From Hyphomicrobiales bacterium (lineage in GTDB: Bacteria > Pseudomonadota > Alphaproteobacteria > Rhizobiales > Beijerinckiaceae): a DNA stretch of 64,000 nt. Position numbers and translations under genes: made by a program. Under the pieces are notes generated by a model, which searched no databases, was not told the origin of the DNA, and worked only from the letters and a program-made list of their open reading frames with translations. Location: assembly GCA_947455645.1 (NCBI GenBank), contig CANGPA010000001.1:1-64000 (forward strand). Reading direction: 5' to 3'. This document shows positions 50,716 to 62,536 of the stretch, piece after piece (the first letter of the stretch is position 1; each line of letters opens with the position of its first letter).

Positions 50716-52463
50716 CGAAGCCCCTTTGCTTTTTGCAAAGGTGACCCTTTCATCGCCGCACCCACATGCGCGGAAATATCATCCGCTTCGGCATAAGGCA
50801 GCGGCAGATAAAGTGCGGCCATGGCATGGGCTAACGTCTTTGCTGCCCCATCGGGGCGATCGGATAAATCAATCACAAGGCTTTTCAAACCGGAGCGCTT
50901 CAACGCGCCCGCAGCCTCTTCTGATTCAGCCAGCGCGCGTGTTTTATCAGGCGTTCCGTCACGCGTGATATTCGCGCGCCCATCGGTCAAAAACACAGCG
51001 ATCGGCACGCCGCCGCCGCGTTTGATTTGTTCGGCCAGCGCGAGCGTTGTACCAATCGCGGCGGCAAGCGGTGTGCCGCCACCGCCGGGCAATTCGGCAA
51101 GACTTTTTTTCGCGCGTTGTAGGGAGCGTGTGGGGGCCAAAAGAATCTCGGCCTGTTTGCTGCGAAACGCAATCAGGGCCACACGGTCGCGGCGCACATA
51201 GCAATCGGCCAGAATAAGCTCCACCGCTCCTTTGGCTTCTGCCAATCGGCGAATGGCGGCAGAGCCCGAGGCATCCACCACAAATATGGCCGTCGTTTCG
51301 CGGCGCTCTTTGAAACGCCGCACACGAAAATCATCCTTGCGTACAAGCACACCCGTGCGCTCAGGGCTCGTCCGACGACGCAAGCTCTGCCAAGGGGCTG
51401 CCGCACGCAAAGTTTCAACAAGATCAAGACGCGCACCGCTTCGGGGGTCGCCCCGTCGTGCACCCATCGGACGACCGCGCGTTTTGCCTGGTTTGGCCGC
51501 GTCTGCACCCGCACCCGCACGCCCTTGTCGGCCAAAGGCTGCGGCATCGAGCTTTGAAAGCAATCCATCCGGCAAATGCGCTTTGATGGCGTCCAAGACA
51601 CGATCGGCCAAAGCGCCCCCTTCGCCTTGATCGTCTTGTGCCTCATCCTGTTGAGCCGACTCATCCGGCGCTTGATCGGGCGGCTCTTGGTGCTCATCCG
51701 TGCTTTGATCTTCAACGCTTGGAAAGCGCGTCGCACGCGGTGCAAGCACAAGGCGCGCGGCAATCGTTGCATCCTCATCTGTCGCGTGGTCACGTCCGTC
51801 AAATGCGGCATGAAGCCGGGCAACGCGCAGCGCAAAGATCAGCGCGCGTGGTGAGGCAACGCCCAGCATCATCGCGGTTTCACCCAGCGCTTGATCAATG
51901 GTTGCTGGAACGCTCACACGCGCCGCATGTGCGGCAAGCGTGCCGTCCAACACATCGCCCGGTTGCAACAACGCAACGCCTTGATCGGGATTGATGCGAA
52001 ACGCCATGCGTTCCGAAAGGCATTTCGGCAAGGCCTCATCCTCTGCAAGGCTTTCGTCGCAGGCGATCACACCAAAGCCTAACAGAGACGCGTCATCAAT
52101 CGCCATGGCGATGCGCGCGGCTTTTTCTGTGCTCAAACGCTCGGCCGTTAAAAGTTGCATCGCGCCCCCTTGCGCCGCACCGATGAGTCCTTGCGCGGCG
52201 ATGGGCTTGCCAGCGGCAAGGGTTGCAGCGAGATCAAGTCCGCCTTCAAGGCGATCCGCAGAGACATGCGCGGGCACGGTGACCAAAGGTTTTGTGGAAC
52301 CGATCAGACTTTTGAAACAAGCGAGAAACGCATCTCGTCCCGGACCGGGCGACCCGACAAGTGCGACGCCTCCCAATCCGATGGGATCAACCGCCAGAAG
52401 ATGGCAGATGATCACCGCGTCTGCGGACGCATCGCGCAAAGCGGCGTCCTCGGTCGCGCTCAT
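50712..52463 (-). CDS. bchD: Magnesium chelatase subunit D
   Basis: Mg-chelatase subunit forming the ID hexamers with BchI. The 583 residues have a degenerate N-terminal AAA domain, an acidic Q/D/E-rich linker (around residue 260-285, STDEHQEPPDQAPDESAQQ), and a C-terminal von Willebrand A domain from about residue 385. Its MIDAS-like DASGSAAIRRLAEAKGA and PGGGGTPLAAAIGTTLALAE segments are visible. It overlaps bchI and bchO by 4 nt. Confidence 0.95.
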   Translation of the reverse strand: MSATEDAALRDASADAVIICHLLAVDPIGLGGVALVGSPGPGRDAFLACFKSLIGSTKPLVTVPAHVSADRLEGGLDLAATLAAGKPIAAQGLIGAAQGGAMQLLTAERLSTEKAARIAMAIDDASLLGFGVIACDESLAEDEALPKCLSERMAFRINPDQGVALLQPGDVLDGTLAAHAARVSVPATIDQALGETAMMLGVASPRALIFALRVARLHAAFDGRDHATDEDATIAARLVLAPRATRFPSVEDQSTDEHQEPPDQAPDESAQQDEAQDDQGEGGALADRVLDAIKAHLPDGLLSKLDAAAFGRQGRAGAGADAAKPGKTRGRPMGARRGDPRSGARLDLVETLRAAAPWQSLRRRTSPERTGVLVRKDDFRVRRFKERRETTAIFVVDASGSAAIRRLAEAKGAVELILADCYVRRDRVALIAFRSKQAEILLAPTRSLQRAKKSLAELPGGGGTPLAAAIGTTLALAEQIKRGGGVPIAVFLTDGRANITRDGTPDKTRALAESEEAAGALKRSGLKSLVIDLSDRPDGAAKTLAHAMAALYLPLPYAEADDISAHVGAAMKGSPLQKAKGLR

Positions 52464-53473
52464 CCGAAGAGCTCCGCAACCGCGCGATCAATCCGCGTTT
52501 GTGATCCCGTTTCATCAAGCGGATTGCGCCGCAAGCGGTGGCGCAATGCGGGTCCGGCCATCCGCTTTAAATCATTTTCACTGGCGCTCTTGCGTCCTTC
52601 AAAAGCGGCCAAGGCGCGTGCGGCGCGCATGATGGTCAGCTGGCCACGCAGCCCATCGGTTTGCAGCGCAAGGCAGAGTTCAGCCGCACGTTCCATGACC
52701 TTGTCCGGCAAAGCGACATCGTCAACTTTTTTGCGGGCGGTCACAATGCGGCGGCGCAGGGCTTGATCTTCATCGTGCCATTCTGCGCCAAAGGCATCAG
52801 GGTTCGCTTCATAGGCAAGGCGTCGGCGCGCAATCTCAACCCAGCTCGCCACATCGCTCGGTGTGCGTACATCAACCGAAAGGCCGAAACGGTCGAGCAA
52901 TTGCGGGCGCAATTCACCTTCTTCGGGGTTGCCGCTGCCAATCAACACAAAGCGCGCGGGATGGCGAATGCTCAACCCTTCGCGTTCAACCACATTCTCG
53001 CCCGATGCAGCCACATCCAGCAGCAGATCGACAATGTGATCTTCAAGCAAATTGACTTCGTCAACATAGAGATAACCGCGATTGGCCTGCGCGAGGAGGC
53101 CCGGCTCAAAGGCTTTTTCGCCTGAGGCCAGCGCGCGTTCAAGATCAAGCGCACCCACCACGCGATCTTCAGTGGCGCCAAGCGGCAGATCAACAACCGG
53201 TATCGGAATCTTTTTCGATTTCGGTTTTACTTTTTTGCGGCAGGCATCGCATTGCGCTTGTGATGACGCCGGATCGCAATGATAGGGACAATCGGCCACG
53301 GCATCGATGTCGGGCAGCAGAGCGGCCAATGCACGCACAGCGGTTGATTTGCCCGTGCCGCGATCACCGAAAGCGAGCAAACCGCCGATCATCGGATCAA
53401 CCGCGGTCAACAAAAGCGCGAGCTTCATCTCGTCTTGGCCCGCTATGGCCGAGAAGGGAAAACGTTGAGCCAT
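52460..53473 (-). CDS. bchI: Magnesium chelatase ATPase subunit I
   Basis: AAA+ ATPase that powers Mg2+ insertion by BchH. From the ATG at 53473 the protein has 337 residues and begins MAQRFPFSAIAGQDEMKLAL. The Walker A motif FGDRGTGKSTAVRALAALLP and Walker B-type NRGYLYVDEVNLLEDHIVDL are clear. The cysteine pattern DCPYHCDPASSQAQCDACRK and VDLPLGATEDRVVGALDLER are BchI hallmarks. The frame extends upstream to 53554 inside dxs, which is rejected. The start is 4 nt after the dxs stop. Confidence 0.96.
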   Translation of the reverse strand: MAQRFPFSAIAGQDEMKLALLLTAVDPMIGGLLAFGDRGTGKSTAVRALAALLPDIDAVADCPYHCDPASSQAQCDACRKKVKPKSKKIPIPVVDLPLGATEDRVVGALDLERALASGEKAFEPGLLAQANRGYLYVDEVNLLEDHIVDLLLDVAASGENVVEREGLSIRHPARFVLIGSGNPEEGELRPQLLDRFGLSVDVRTPSDVASWVEIARRRLAYEANPDAFGAEWHDEDQALRRRIVTARKKVDDVALPDKVMERAAELCLALQTDGLRGQLTIMRAARALAAFEGRKSASENDLKRMAGPALRHRLRRNPLDETGSQTRIDRAVAELFG

Positions 53474-53477
53474 GAGT

Positions 53478-55295
53478 TCAGGCAACCTTTCGCGCGGTAT
53501 TCGTCTTGAGCGCGAGCACGCGCGCGGCAATCGAGAGTGAATCAAGTCCTGCATCGGCTAATTGCTCGGCGGGAGAGCCATGCGCAATAAAACGATCAGG
53601 CAGTGTGAGTGGTTCGATATGGCTTGTGCCGAACAGGCCGACACGCGCCAAATGTGTCAGCACATGGGCGGAAAATCCACCGGCAGCCCCTTCTTCCACC
53701 AAGAGCACCAAACGATGCGTACGAACGATTTTTTCAATCAAGTCTGTGTCGATGGGCTTGGCGAAGCGCGCGTCAACCACGCTTGCGGAAATACCATGGT
53801 CGCGCAAACTGTTCGCCGCAGCCAAACAGGCAGGCACGCGTGAACCGAGCGCGATCAGCGCAACGTCTTCGCCTTCAACCAGAATGCGCCCTTTGCCAAT
53901 TTCAAGCGGCGTATTGTTTTGTGCATCATCGACGCCTGCACTCTCGCCGCGCGGATAACGGAACGCGATCGGGCCGTCATCATAGGCGGCAGCAGTCGCC
54001 ACCATCCGACGCAATTCGCTGGCGTCTGAAGGTGCCATCACAATCATATTCGGAACCGTCGACAAATAAGCGAGATCAAAAGAGCCCGCATGCGTTGCGC
54101 CGTCTTGTCCCACCAGACCAGCGCGATCAATCGCAAAACGGACCGGCAGATTTTGTAGCGCAACGTCATGAATGAGTTGATCATAAGCGCGTTGCAGAAA
54201 GGTCGAGTAAATCGCGCAAAACGGTTTTAAGCCTTCGGTCGCAAGGCCTGCTGCAAAGGTCACAGCATGTTGCTCGGCAATGCCGACATCAAAACACCGT
54301 TCCGGAAACGCCGCGCCGAATTGATCAAGTCCGGTACCCGACCCCATCGCCGCGGTGATGGCTACAATCGCGGGATCGTTCTTTGCGGCTCTGATCAAGG
54401 CATCGGCAAAAATCTGCGTGTAAGTCGGGTTGGAAGGAGCGGAGACTTTGAAGTCCAACGTCTCCGTATTGAACGGACCCACCGCATGATAATGTTCTTT
54501 ATCGGGCTTTGAAAACGGATGGCCGCGGCCTTTTTCGGTGACCACATGCACAACCACCGGACCGCTTTCCTCTTCATCGCGCAGTATGGTGAGTGTGGTC
54601 ACGAGTTCATCAAGATTATGCCCGTCAATCGGACCGATATGACGAAACCCGAGCGTTTCAAAAAAACTGCTCGGACCATTTGATCCGTTACGACGTGGTG
54701 TCGCCCGCAACGCGTTGAGATGATCAGACAGCGCGCCAACAGCCGGGCCAATCGACATGCAATTGTCATTCACAATCACAATCAAACGGCTTTTTTCTGC
54801 ACCAGCATGATTGAACGCTTCATAGGCCATGCCGCCCGTGATCGCGCCATCGCCGATCACCGCAATGACGTGATTCTGATCGCCTTTGAGATCGCGACCC
54901 ACCGCCATGCCGAGGCCGGCTGAAATCGACGTCGAGGAATGCGCGGTACCAAACGGATCATAAGCGCTTTCGCTGCGCTTGGTGAAACCGTAAAGCCCGT
55001 CTTTTTTCCGGATGGTCCGGAGCGCCTTGCGACGCCCCGTCAAAAGCTTGTGCGGATAGGCCTGATGGCTCACATCCCAGATTAGTCGATCCTTCGGCGT
55101 CTCGAACACGTGGTGTAGCGCGACGGTGAGTTCCACAACGCCAAGGCCCGCACCGAAATGGCCGCCGGTCTCCGATGCTGCGTTGATGATTTCTTTGCGC
55201 ACCTCGCCCGCCAACCGTTCGAGATCGCGCGGATCGAGCGCTCGTATATCGGACGGATCGACCAGCCGGTCGAGGACGGGTGTCAACATATCCAT
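53478..55295 (-). CDS. dxs: 1-deoxy-D-xylulose-5-phosphate synthase
   Basis: TPP enzyme of the MEP pathway: pyruvate plus glyceraldehyde 3-phosphate gives DXP. The 605 residues from ATG 55295 (an ATG at 55289 or a TTG at 55331 are alternatives) show [36 protein letters not shown], the TPP motif [20 protein letters not shown] with the [14 protein letters not shown] end, and [20 protein letters not shown]. At 605 it is a little shorter than many DXS (620-640). It is the first gene of the dxs-bchIDO-DUF3422-crtI unit, so isoprenoid precursor and pigment synthesis are coupled. Confidence 0.95.
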   Translation of the reverse strand: MDMLTPVLDRLVDPSDIRALDPRDLERLAGEVRKEIINAASETGGHFGAGLGVVELTVALHHVFETPKDRLIWDVSHQAYPHKLLTGRRKALRTIRKKDGLYGFTKRSESAYDPFGTAHSSTSISAGLGMAVGRDLKGDQNHVIAVIGDGAITGGMAYEAFNHAGAEKSRLIVIVNDNCMSIGPAVGALSDHLNALRATPRRNGSNGPSSFFETLGFRHIGPIDGHNLDELVTTLTILRDEEESGPVVVHVVTEKGRGHPFSKPDKEHYHAVGPFNTETLDFKVSAPSNPTYTQIFADALIRAAKNDPAIVAITAAMGSGTGLDQFGAAFPERCFDVGIAEQHAVTFAAGLATEGLKPFCAIYSTFLQRAYDQLIHDVALQNLPVRFAIDRAGLVGQDGATHAGSFDLAYLSTVPNMIVMAPSDASELRRMVATAAAYDDGPIAFRYPRGESAGVDDAQNNTPLEIGKGRILVEGEDVALIALGSRVPACLAAANSLRDHGISASVVDARFAKPIDTDLIEKIVRTHRLVLLVEEGAAGGFSAHVLTHLARVGLFGTSHIEPLTLPDRFIAHGSPAEQLADAGLDSLSIAARVLALKTNTARKVA

Positions 55296-55304
55296 ACGTG
55301 AAAC

Positions 55305-55322
55305 CGTAACATCCAATTGACA
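55305..55322 (-). promoter_or_regulatory. Possible PpsR-type box upstream of dxs
   Basis: Forward CGTAACATCCAATTGACA (leftward TGTCAATTGGATGTTACG) fits TGT-N12-ACA with one substitution. A second one-mismatch box, TGTCAACATATCCATACG (55281-55298), overlaps the dxs start codon at a 6-bp spacing rather than 8. Suggestive but weaker than the bchC and drl operators. Confidence 0.35.
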
Positions 55323-55430
55323 GTCAAACAATGGGGACTGTGGAGGGCGGCCCCCAAGAATATCACACCGGCAGAATTCCGATTTGATGAGTATCCGAAA
55401 GAAGAGTTTTGCGGTCTCATCGACGCCTCT

Positions 55431-55455
55431 TTATGACCTCATCAACCGGTCATAA
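55431..55455. repeat. Perfect 8-bp inverted repeat downstream of the SAF oxidoreductase
   Basis: TTATGACC (55431-55438) and GGTCATAA (55448-55455) are separated by 9 bp, just after the stop of the leftward SAF oxidoreductase gene. No T-run follows on the leftward strand, so termination is uncertain. It could be an operator or a partial terminator for the 176-bp region before dxs. Confidence 0.4.
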
Positions 55456-55471
55456 TGACCCGATTGACGCG

Positions 55472-56797
55472 CTATTCGGCGGCCATCAGCACCGCGTCGG
55501 ATTGATCGAGCTTATGGCGGATTTGCGTCACGAGCAGCGTCTGATCAGGGGCGCAATTGTCATAAGTCAGCGCTTCACCCGTCCGGATCGGCTTGATCAC
55601 CCGTGCGCCCTCGGCCAGTCCCAACGGGATGGTGCCTGCGGCGCGCGCTTCGGGATGCGTCATGGCCCAGGCGCGGTATTGGGTTTCACCAATCTTTCCA
55701 AGGACTTCACCGGCGGCAAGGTCGCGTTTGGCCAGCGTTGTGGCTTCCGCCACCGGCCGGTCGAGCGGCACCATATCCGCCATGCCATAAAGGGCGGCGC
55801 GGGCGGCGGAGAGCGGCGCTTCGAGACTTGTGAGATGAAACGGGCGGAACAGGCAGAAATAGGGGCCTTTGCCCACTTTCAAATCAGCCATCCGCTCAAC
55901 CACCCGCGGATTATCCGACTCAACCACGCAGAAAACGCCCGGCGCCACACCTTTTCCGGTCGAATAATCGACCCGGCCTTTGCCCGAAAGCACCCCGCCA
56001 TCCCGCTTCGGGATCAGCGTATCGGCCAGTGTTTCGCGCGCGGCGGCAGGGCCATGCATGCCCGGCCGGTCAGGGATCAGCCCCGTGGCATTGGCGATAG
56101 CGACCATTTCAACCATGGTTTTGGAGCCGTCGACAAATTCCACCAGCATGCGCGGATTCATGTTCCGGGCGCGCGCTTCTTCCTCGTAATCGGCCGGAAC
56201 GGCGTCAAATTTCAAGGGGTTATTCTTGCCTTTGCCCGCGCAGACAATGTCGAGCGCCAAGGATTGCGCAAAGCCGATGAGTTCAATCGCCGCCGCCGGC
56301 TCATCGCCTGCCGCGCCTGTGTAAATCACCCCCGCAGAACGCGCTGCGGCGTGTAGATAGCGGCCGATGGTGATGTCGGCCTCCACATTCATCATCACCA
56401 TGTGCTTGCCATTGCGGATCGCGCTGAGCGCAATCGCGGTGCCTGTATTCGGGTTGCCGGTGGCATCCAGCATCACATCGATCCGTCCGGCGGCGGTCAG
56501 CGCCTCGATATCGTCGGTAATCGCCAGAGCGCCCCGCTCAATCGCCGCATCAATGGCTGTGGCATTGCGGGCAATGGAAATCCGGTCGCGGCGATGGCCG
56601 ACGCTCACTGCCATCGCAATCGCATTATCAATGTTGCGCACCGCGATCCCGCCGAGCCGCATCCCGGGGATCCGACCCACCTGAACGGCGAGGTCCGTGC
56701 CCATTTGCCCGGCACCGACTACCCCAATGGTAACCGGTCGCCCGTCCGCCTGCCGGCGTCCAAGATCTGCAAGAAGCGGAGAGACATTGGCTATCAT
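55472..56797 (-). CDS. Homoserine dehydrogenase-like/SAF oxidoreductase, candidate DRL-type DXP reductoisomerase
   Basis: A 441-residue NAD(P)-dependent oxidoreductase. The Rossmann motif VTIGVVGAGQMGTDLAVQVG starts at about residue 22. Then come IDVMLDATGNPNTGTAIALS, MVMMNVEADITIGRYLHAAA, IVCAGKGKNNPLKFDAVPAD, and a C-terminal SAF domain (LAKRDLAAGEVLGKIG ... GLAEGARVIKPIRTGEALTY). This is the homoserine dehydrogenase-like family (COG4091-type) to which, as I recall, Brucella DRL belongs. DRL replaces DXR to make MEP from DXP. The neighbour is dxs and the promoter carries two PpsR-type boxes, which fit DRL. A sugar-acid or other dehydrogenase remains possible, and no standard dxr is in the window to compare. 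Confidence 0.6.
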   Translation of the reverse strand: MIANVSPLLADLGRRQADGRPVTIGVVGAGQMGTDLAVQVGRIPGMRLGGIAVRNIDNAIAMAVSVGHRRDRISIARNATAIDAAIERGALAITDDIEALTAAGRIDVMLDATGNPNTGTAIALSAIRNGKHMVMMNVEADITIGRYLHAAARSAGVIYTGAAGDEPAAAIELIGFAQSLALDIVCAGKGKNNPLKFDAVPADYEEEARARNMNPRMLVEFVDGSKTMVEMVAIANATGLIPDRPGMHGPAAARETLADTLIPKRDGGVLSGKGRVDYSTGKGVAPGVFCVVESDNPRVVERMADLKVGKGPYFCLFRPFHLTSLEAPLSAARAALYGMADMVPLDRPVAEATTLAKRDLAAGEVLGKIGETQYRAWAMTHPEARAAGTIPLGLAEGARVIKPIRTGEALTYDNCAPDQTLLVTQIRHKLDQSDAVLMAAE

Positions 56798-56840
56798 GTC
56801 ACAACTTTCTGACGGTTTAATATGTCAAGACAAGTTAACA
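56797..56840 (-). promoter_or_regulatory. Double PpsR-type operator upstream of the SAF oxidoreductase
   Basis: Forward-strand boxes TGTCACAACTTTCTGACG (56797-56814) and TGTCAAGACAAGTTAACA (56823-56840) lie exactly 8 bp apart, the same geometry as the bchC operator. The intervening GTTTAATA resembles the bchC spacer (TTTAAGAG). Leftward, TTGACA (56828-56823) would be the -35 element. The first box touches the start codon (56797-56795), leaving little or no leader, so the transcription start is not resolved. Confidence 0.65.
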
Positions 56841-56967
56841 CTTTTCGACGTGACGCCGACGTTAAGCGCGAAGATGGTCTTTCGGCAAGACCTGATTTTC
56901 GTATCGCACGATGAACAAAAGTGCCGCAACCGGGGCTGAAGCGCAAGAAAACGGGTTCAATCGCTGA

Positions 56968-59520
<2,553 letters not shown>

Positions 59521-59532
59521 CTCGAGCCTTTT

Positions 59533-60747
59533 GTGAAACGCTCTCCATCTGCTTTCGCCTCGCGCGATTATCGCTTCTTTTTTGCCTCCCGCGTGTTGTC
59601 GGCCTTGGGGCATCAAATGGAAGTGGTGGCGCTGGGATGGCTCGTCTATTCCATGACCAATAGCGCTTTTGCGCTGGGTCTGATTGGGTTGGCATCCTTT
59701 CTTCCCGTTCTTGTGATGTCGTTGATCTCGGGCCATGTTGCGGACCAGTTTGATCGGCGTAAAATTGCGATGGCCTGTTATGGCCTCATCACGCTTGTTT
59801 CTGTGGGTCTCATCGTCTGCGCGATGATTGGGCGCGATGCGCTTTATGTCGTCTATGCTTTGACGATTGTGCTCGGCATTGCGCGGTCTTTTTCTAATCC
59901 CGCCACGCAGGCTTTGATGCCCACTTTGGTCGAGCGTGACACGTTGCCGAACGCGATTTCATGGAGCACATCTGCGTGGCAGACCGCGTCGATTGTGGGG
60001 CCTGCTTTGGGCGGCTTGCTTTACGCGCTGGGACCAGCGGTCGTATTCAGCATAGCGGGCTTGATGTTCATCGCGTCAGCCTTGTCGATTAAATCCATTC
60101 GTACCAGACGGGCGCCTCAACAGCGCGAACCAGCCACATTGGGCGCGGCACTGGCTGGGATTCGCTTCATGCGTGAGAAGCCCGTGATTCTCGGCGCCAT
60201 TTCACTTGATTTGTTTGCGGTGTTGCTTGGCGGAGCGACGGCGCTTTTACCGATTTACGCTCGCGATATTTTGATGACTGGACCTTGGGGGCTCGGTCTC
60301 CTGCGCGCCATGCCGTCTCTTGGCGCGGTGTTGATGGGCGTTTGGCTTGCGCGCTTTCCCCTTGAGCGGCGTGCTGGGCCGCGCATGTTGATATCGGTCG
60401 CCGTTTTCGGGATGGCGACCATTGTATTCGGTCTTTCGACGCATATTCTTTTATCAATGGCGGCGTTGTTTGTGCTCGGTGCGTCAGACATGATCAGCGT
60501 CTATGTTCGTCAGACGCTGGTGCAAGGCGAAACACCCGATGCGATGCGCGGTCGCGTGTCTGCTGTCAGTACCGTTTTCATTGGTGCATCCAACGAGCTC
60601 GGCGAATTTGAAAGCGGTATGATGGCTGCGGCGCTAGGCACCGTACCTTCCGTTGTTTTGGGTGGTGTCGGAGCGATTGCGGTGGTGATGCTCTGGGCGT
60701 GGTTATTTCCTGCTTTACGCAAGCGCGATCATTTGATCCATTCTTGA
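59533..60747 (+). CDS. MFS transporter, EntS/MFS_3-like exporter
   Basis: A 404-residue major facilitator with about 12 hydrophobic segments, starting at a GTG (59533). The N-terminal FASRVLSALGHQMEVVALGW and loop ISGHVADQFDRRKIAMACYG (MFS A-motif DRR) are family hallmarks. Sequence such as NPATQALMPTLVERDTLPNA is seen in the EntS/MFS_3 group of drug or siderophore exporters. The substrate is unknown. It follows gyrB after 12 nt and converges on rmuC. Confidence 0.8.
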   Translation: MKRSPSAFASRDYRFFFASRVLSALGHQMEVVALGWLVYSMTNSAFALGLIGLASFLPVLVMSLISGHVADQFDRRKIAMACYGLITLVSVGLIVCAMIGRDALYVVYALTIVLGIARSFSNPATQALMPTLVERDTLPNAISWSTSAWQTASIVGPALGGLLYALGPAVVFSIAGLMFIASALSIKSIRTRRAPQQREPATLGAALAGIRFMREKPVILGAISLDLFAVLLGGATALLPIYARDILMTGPWGLGLLRAMPSLGAVLMGVWLARFPLERRAGPRMLISVAVFGMATIVFGLSTHILLSMAALFVLGASDMISVYVRQTLVQGETPDAMRGRVSAVSTVFIGASNELGEFESGMMAAALGTVPSVVLGGVGAIAVVMLWAWLFPALRKRDHLIHS

Positions 60748-60756
60748 GATTGGCGC

Positions 60757-61884
60757 CTATTCAGCGGGATCGCGCGGCAGGAGCCGAACGATTTTATCAG
60801 TCGCGTTGTCAGCGTCGGCGCTTGCATCCTCAAGCTCCATCGCAGCGATTTTTCCGCTTCGTCTTGCAATCGCGTCGGTCGAAGTGCTGATTTGTTGAAG
60901 ATCAGATTGCGCTTGATTGAAGTGCGTCGTGAGTTTCCCAACGCGTTCATTTAAACGCCGCACATCGTCCAAAATCTTGCCGACTTCGATCTGAACCAGA
61001 TGGGCTTGCTCGCGCATCCTTGAATCTTTCACAATCACTTGCAGCATTTGTACGGCCATCATCAGAAGCGATGGGGAGGCAATCATAATGCGGGCGCGTT
61101 GGGCCTTCTGCACAATGTCGTCAAAAAACTCATGCAGGTCTGCATAGATCGATTCAGAGGGCACAAACATGACGGCAAGTTCTTGTGTCTCGCCGGCGAG
61201 AATATATTTTTCTGCAATGTCCTTGATATGGGTCTGCACGTCGGCTTTGACGCGAGCTGTAGCGAGTTTTTTCTCCTCATCGGTCTTCGCATCGCGGAAC
61301 GCGGTGATGCTTTCGAGCGGAAATTTGGCATCGACAATCAGCGGGCGCGGATCATTGGGCAGGCGAATAATACAATCCGGCCGTTTGCCGCTTTTGAGTG
61401 TCGCTTGAAATTCATAGGTTTGCGGCGGCAGCGCATCGCGGATAATCGCTTCCATTCGGCCTTGACCGAACGCACCACGCGCCTGTTTGTTGGCGAGCAC
61501 GTCTTTGAGCGTCAGAACTTCACTCGTCAAAGAGGTAAGATTTTTTTGTGCCGCATCGATCACCGCGAGCCGTTCATTGAGTTTTGACAAACTCTCCGTT
61601 GTCTCTTTGACGTTTTCCTTCAACCCGTCGCCGACGCGATTTTGCAAACTGTCAAAGCGCTGACCGACGCTGTGGGTCAAGGTCTCGATCCGGCCAGTGA
61701 CTTCCGATTGCAAATGTTTAAGCGCCGCCATTTCTTCATCGAGCCGTCTTTGGCGTTCAAAGGTGGCGGCCACTTCGAGCAGGCGGTCTTCACGCGCCTG
61801 ACGAAGTGTAAGCCCCATCCAGACGAGGAGCGCCAGCGTGCCAAGTCCCAATCCAATCAGCGCAATCTCTCCGATGACACCCAT
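60757..61884 (-). CDS. rmuC: RmuC family DNA recombination protein
   Basis: A 375-residue protein with one N-terminal membrane segment (IALIGLGLGTLALLVWMGLT) and a long coiled coil (about residues 30-130). The RmuC nuclease-like domain contains GQGRMEAIIRDALPPQTYEF, KRPDCIIRLPNDPRPLIVDA, KFPLESITAFRD and VMFVPSESIYADLHEFFDDI. The family limits inversions at short repeats; its enzymatic details are not established. Confidence 0.93.
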   Translation of the reverse strand: MGVIGEIALIGLGLGTLALLVWMGLTLRQAREDRLLEVAATFERQRRLDEEMAALKHLQSEVTGRIETLTHSVGQRFDSLQNRVGDGLKENVKETTESLSKLNERLAVIDAAQKNLTSLTSEVLTLKDVLANKQARGAFGQGRMEAIIRDALPPQTYEFQATLKSGKRPDCIIRLPNDPRPLIVDAKFPLESITAFRDAKTDEEKKLATARVKADVQTHIKDIAEKYILAGETQELAVMFVPSESIYADLHEFFDDIVQKAQRARIMIASPSLLMMAVQMLQVIVKDSRMREQAHLVQIEVGKILDDVRRLNERVGKLTTHFNQAQSDLQQISTSTDAIARRSGKIAAMELEDASADADNATDKIVRLLPRDPAE

Positions 61885-62007
61885 GCCCGCCTGCGCCTTC
61901 CTGAAGTTGGATTAGATCTGTCAGACCCTAGCAAAGCTGAGAAGGACGATCAAGAACAAAGCACGAACAGTTTGACGAAAGCCGCGCGCGTGATTATCTC
62001 ACGCTTT

Positions 62008-62526
62008 ATGACCATTCGCCCTCTCATCATCCTTCCCGATCCGCTCTTGCGTCAGCTTTCCGATCCGGTCGTCGATCTCGACGGGCGCGTGAAGACACTG
62101 ATCGATGATATGTTCGAAACCATGTATGAAGCGCCGGGCGTCGGCTTGGCCGCTGTGCAGGTTGGTGTCACGCAGCGTATCGTCACAATGGATGCCACGC
62201 GGGGTGACGATGAGAAGCAGCCCCTCGCGCTGATTAATCCCGAGATCATCTGGTCGTCCGATGATCTCAAGGATTATGAAGAGGGGTGTCTTTCCATTCC
62301 CGATTATCACGAAATTGTCATCCGTCCGGCCAAAGTGGGCGTTCGCTTTTTGACGCTCGCCGGCAAGGTTGAAGAGCGCGAGATGGAAGGCCTCGCGGCC
62401 ACCGTCATCCAACATGAAATCGACCATCTGAACGGCAAATTATTCATCGATCATCTGTCGAAACTTAAGCGTGATCGTGTGTTGAAAAAATTCCAGAAGC
62501 TCGCGCGTCATCAGGGCGGCGTATGA
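62008..62526 (+). CDS. def: Peptide deformylase
   Basis: Fe2+/Zn2+ enzyme that removes the formyl group from nascent proteins. From the ATG at 62008 the 172 residues contain all three PDF motifs: [17 protein letters not shown] (cysteine ligand) and QHEIDHLNG (histidine ligands). Start choice fits the family N-terminus ([17 protein letters not shown]), although the frame extends upstream. It precedes fmt by 10 nt, the conserved def-fmt pair. Confidence 0.97.
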   Translation: MTIRPLIILPDPLLRQLSDPVVDLDGRVKTLIDDMFETMYEAPGVGLAAVQVGVTQRIVTMDATRGDDEKQPLALINPEIIWSSDDLKDYEEGCLSIPDYHEIVIRPAKVGVRFLTLAGKVEEREMEGLAATVIQHEIDHLNGKLFIDHLSKLKRDRVLKKFQKLARHQGGV

Positions 62527-62536
62527 GGCGCATGCG

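Noticed and set aside
55281-55298. TGT-N12-ACG box over the dxs start codon
   Set aside because: One mismatch, inside coding sequence, and 6 bp rather than 8 bp from the neighbouring weak box; kept only as a remark under the dxs site.
55409-56356. 315-codon plus-strand frame opposite the SAF oxidoreductase
   Set aside because: The minus-strand product has a full Rossmann and SAF architecture; this one has none.
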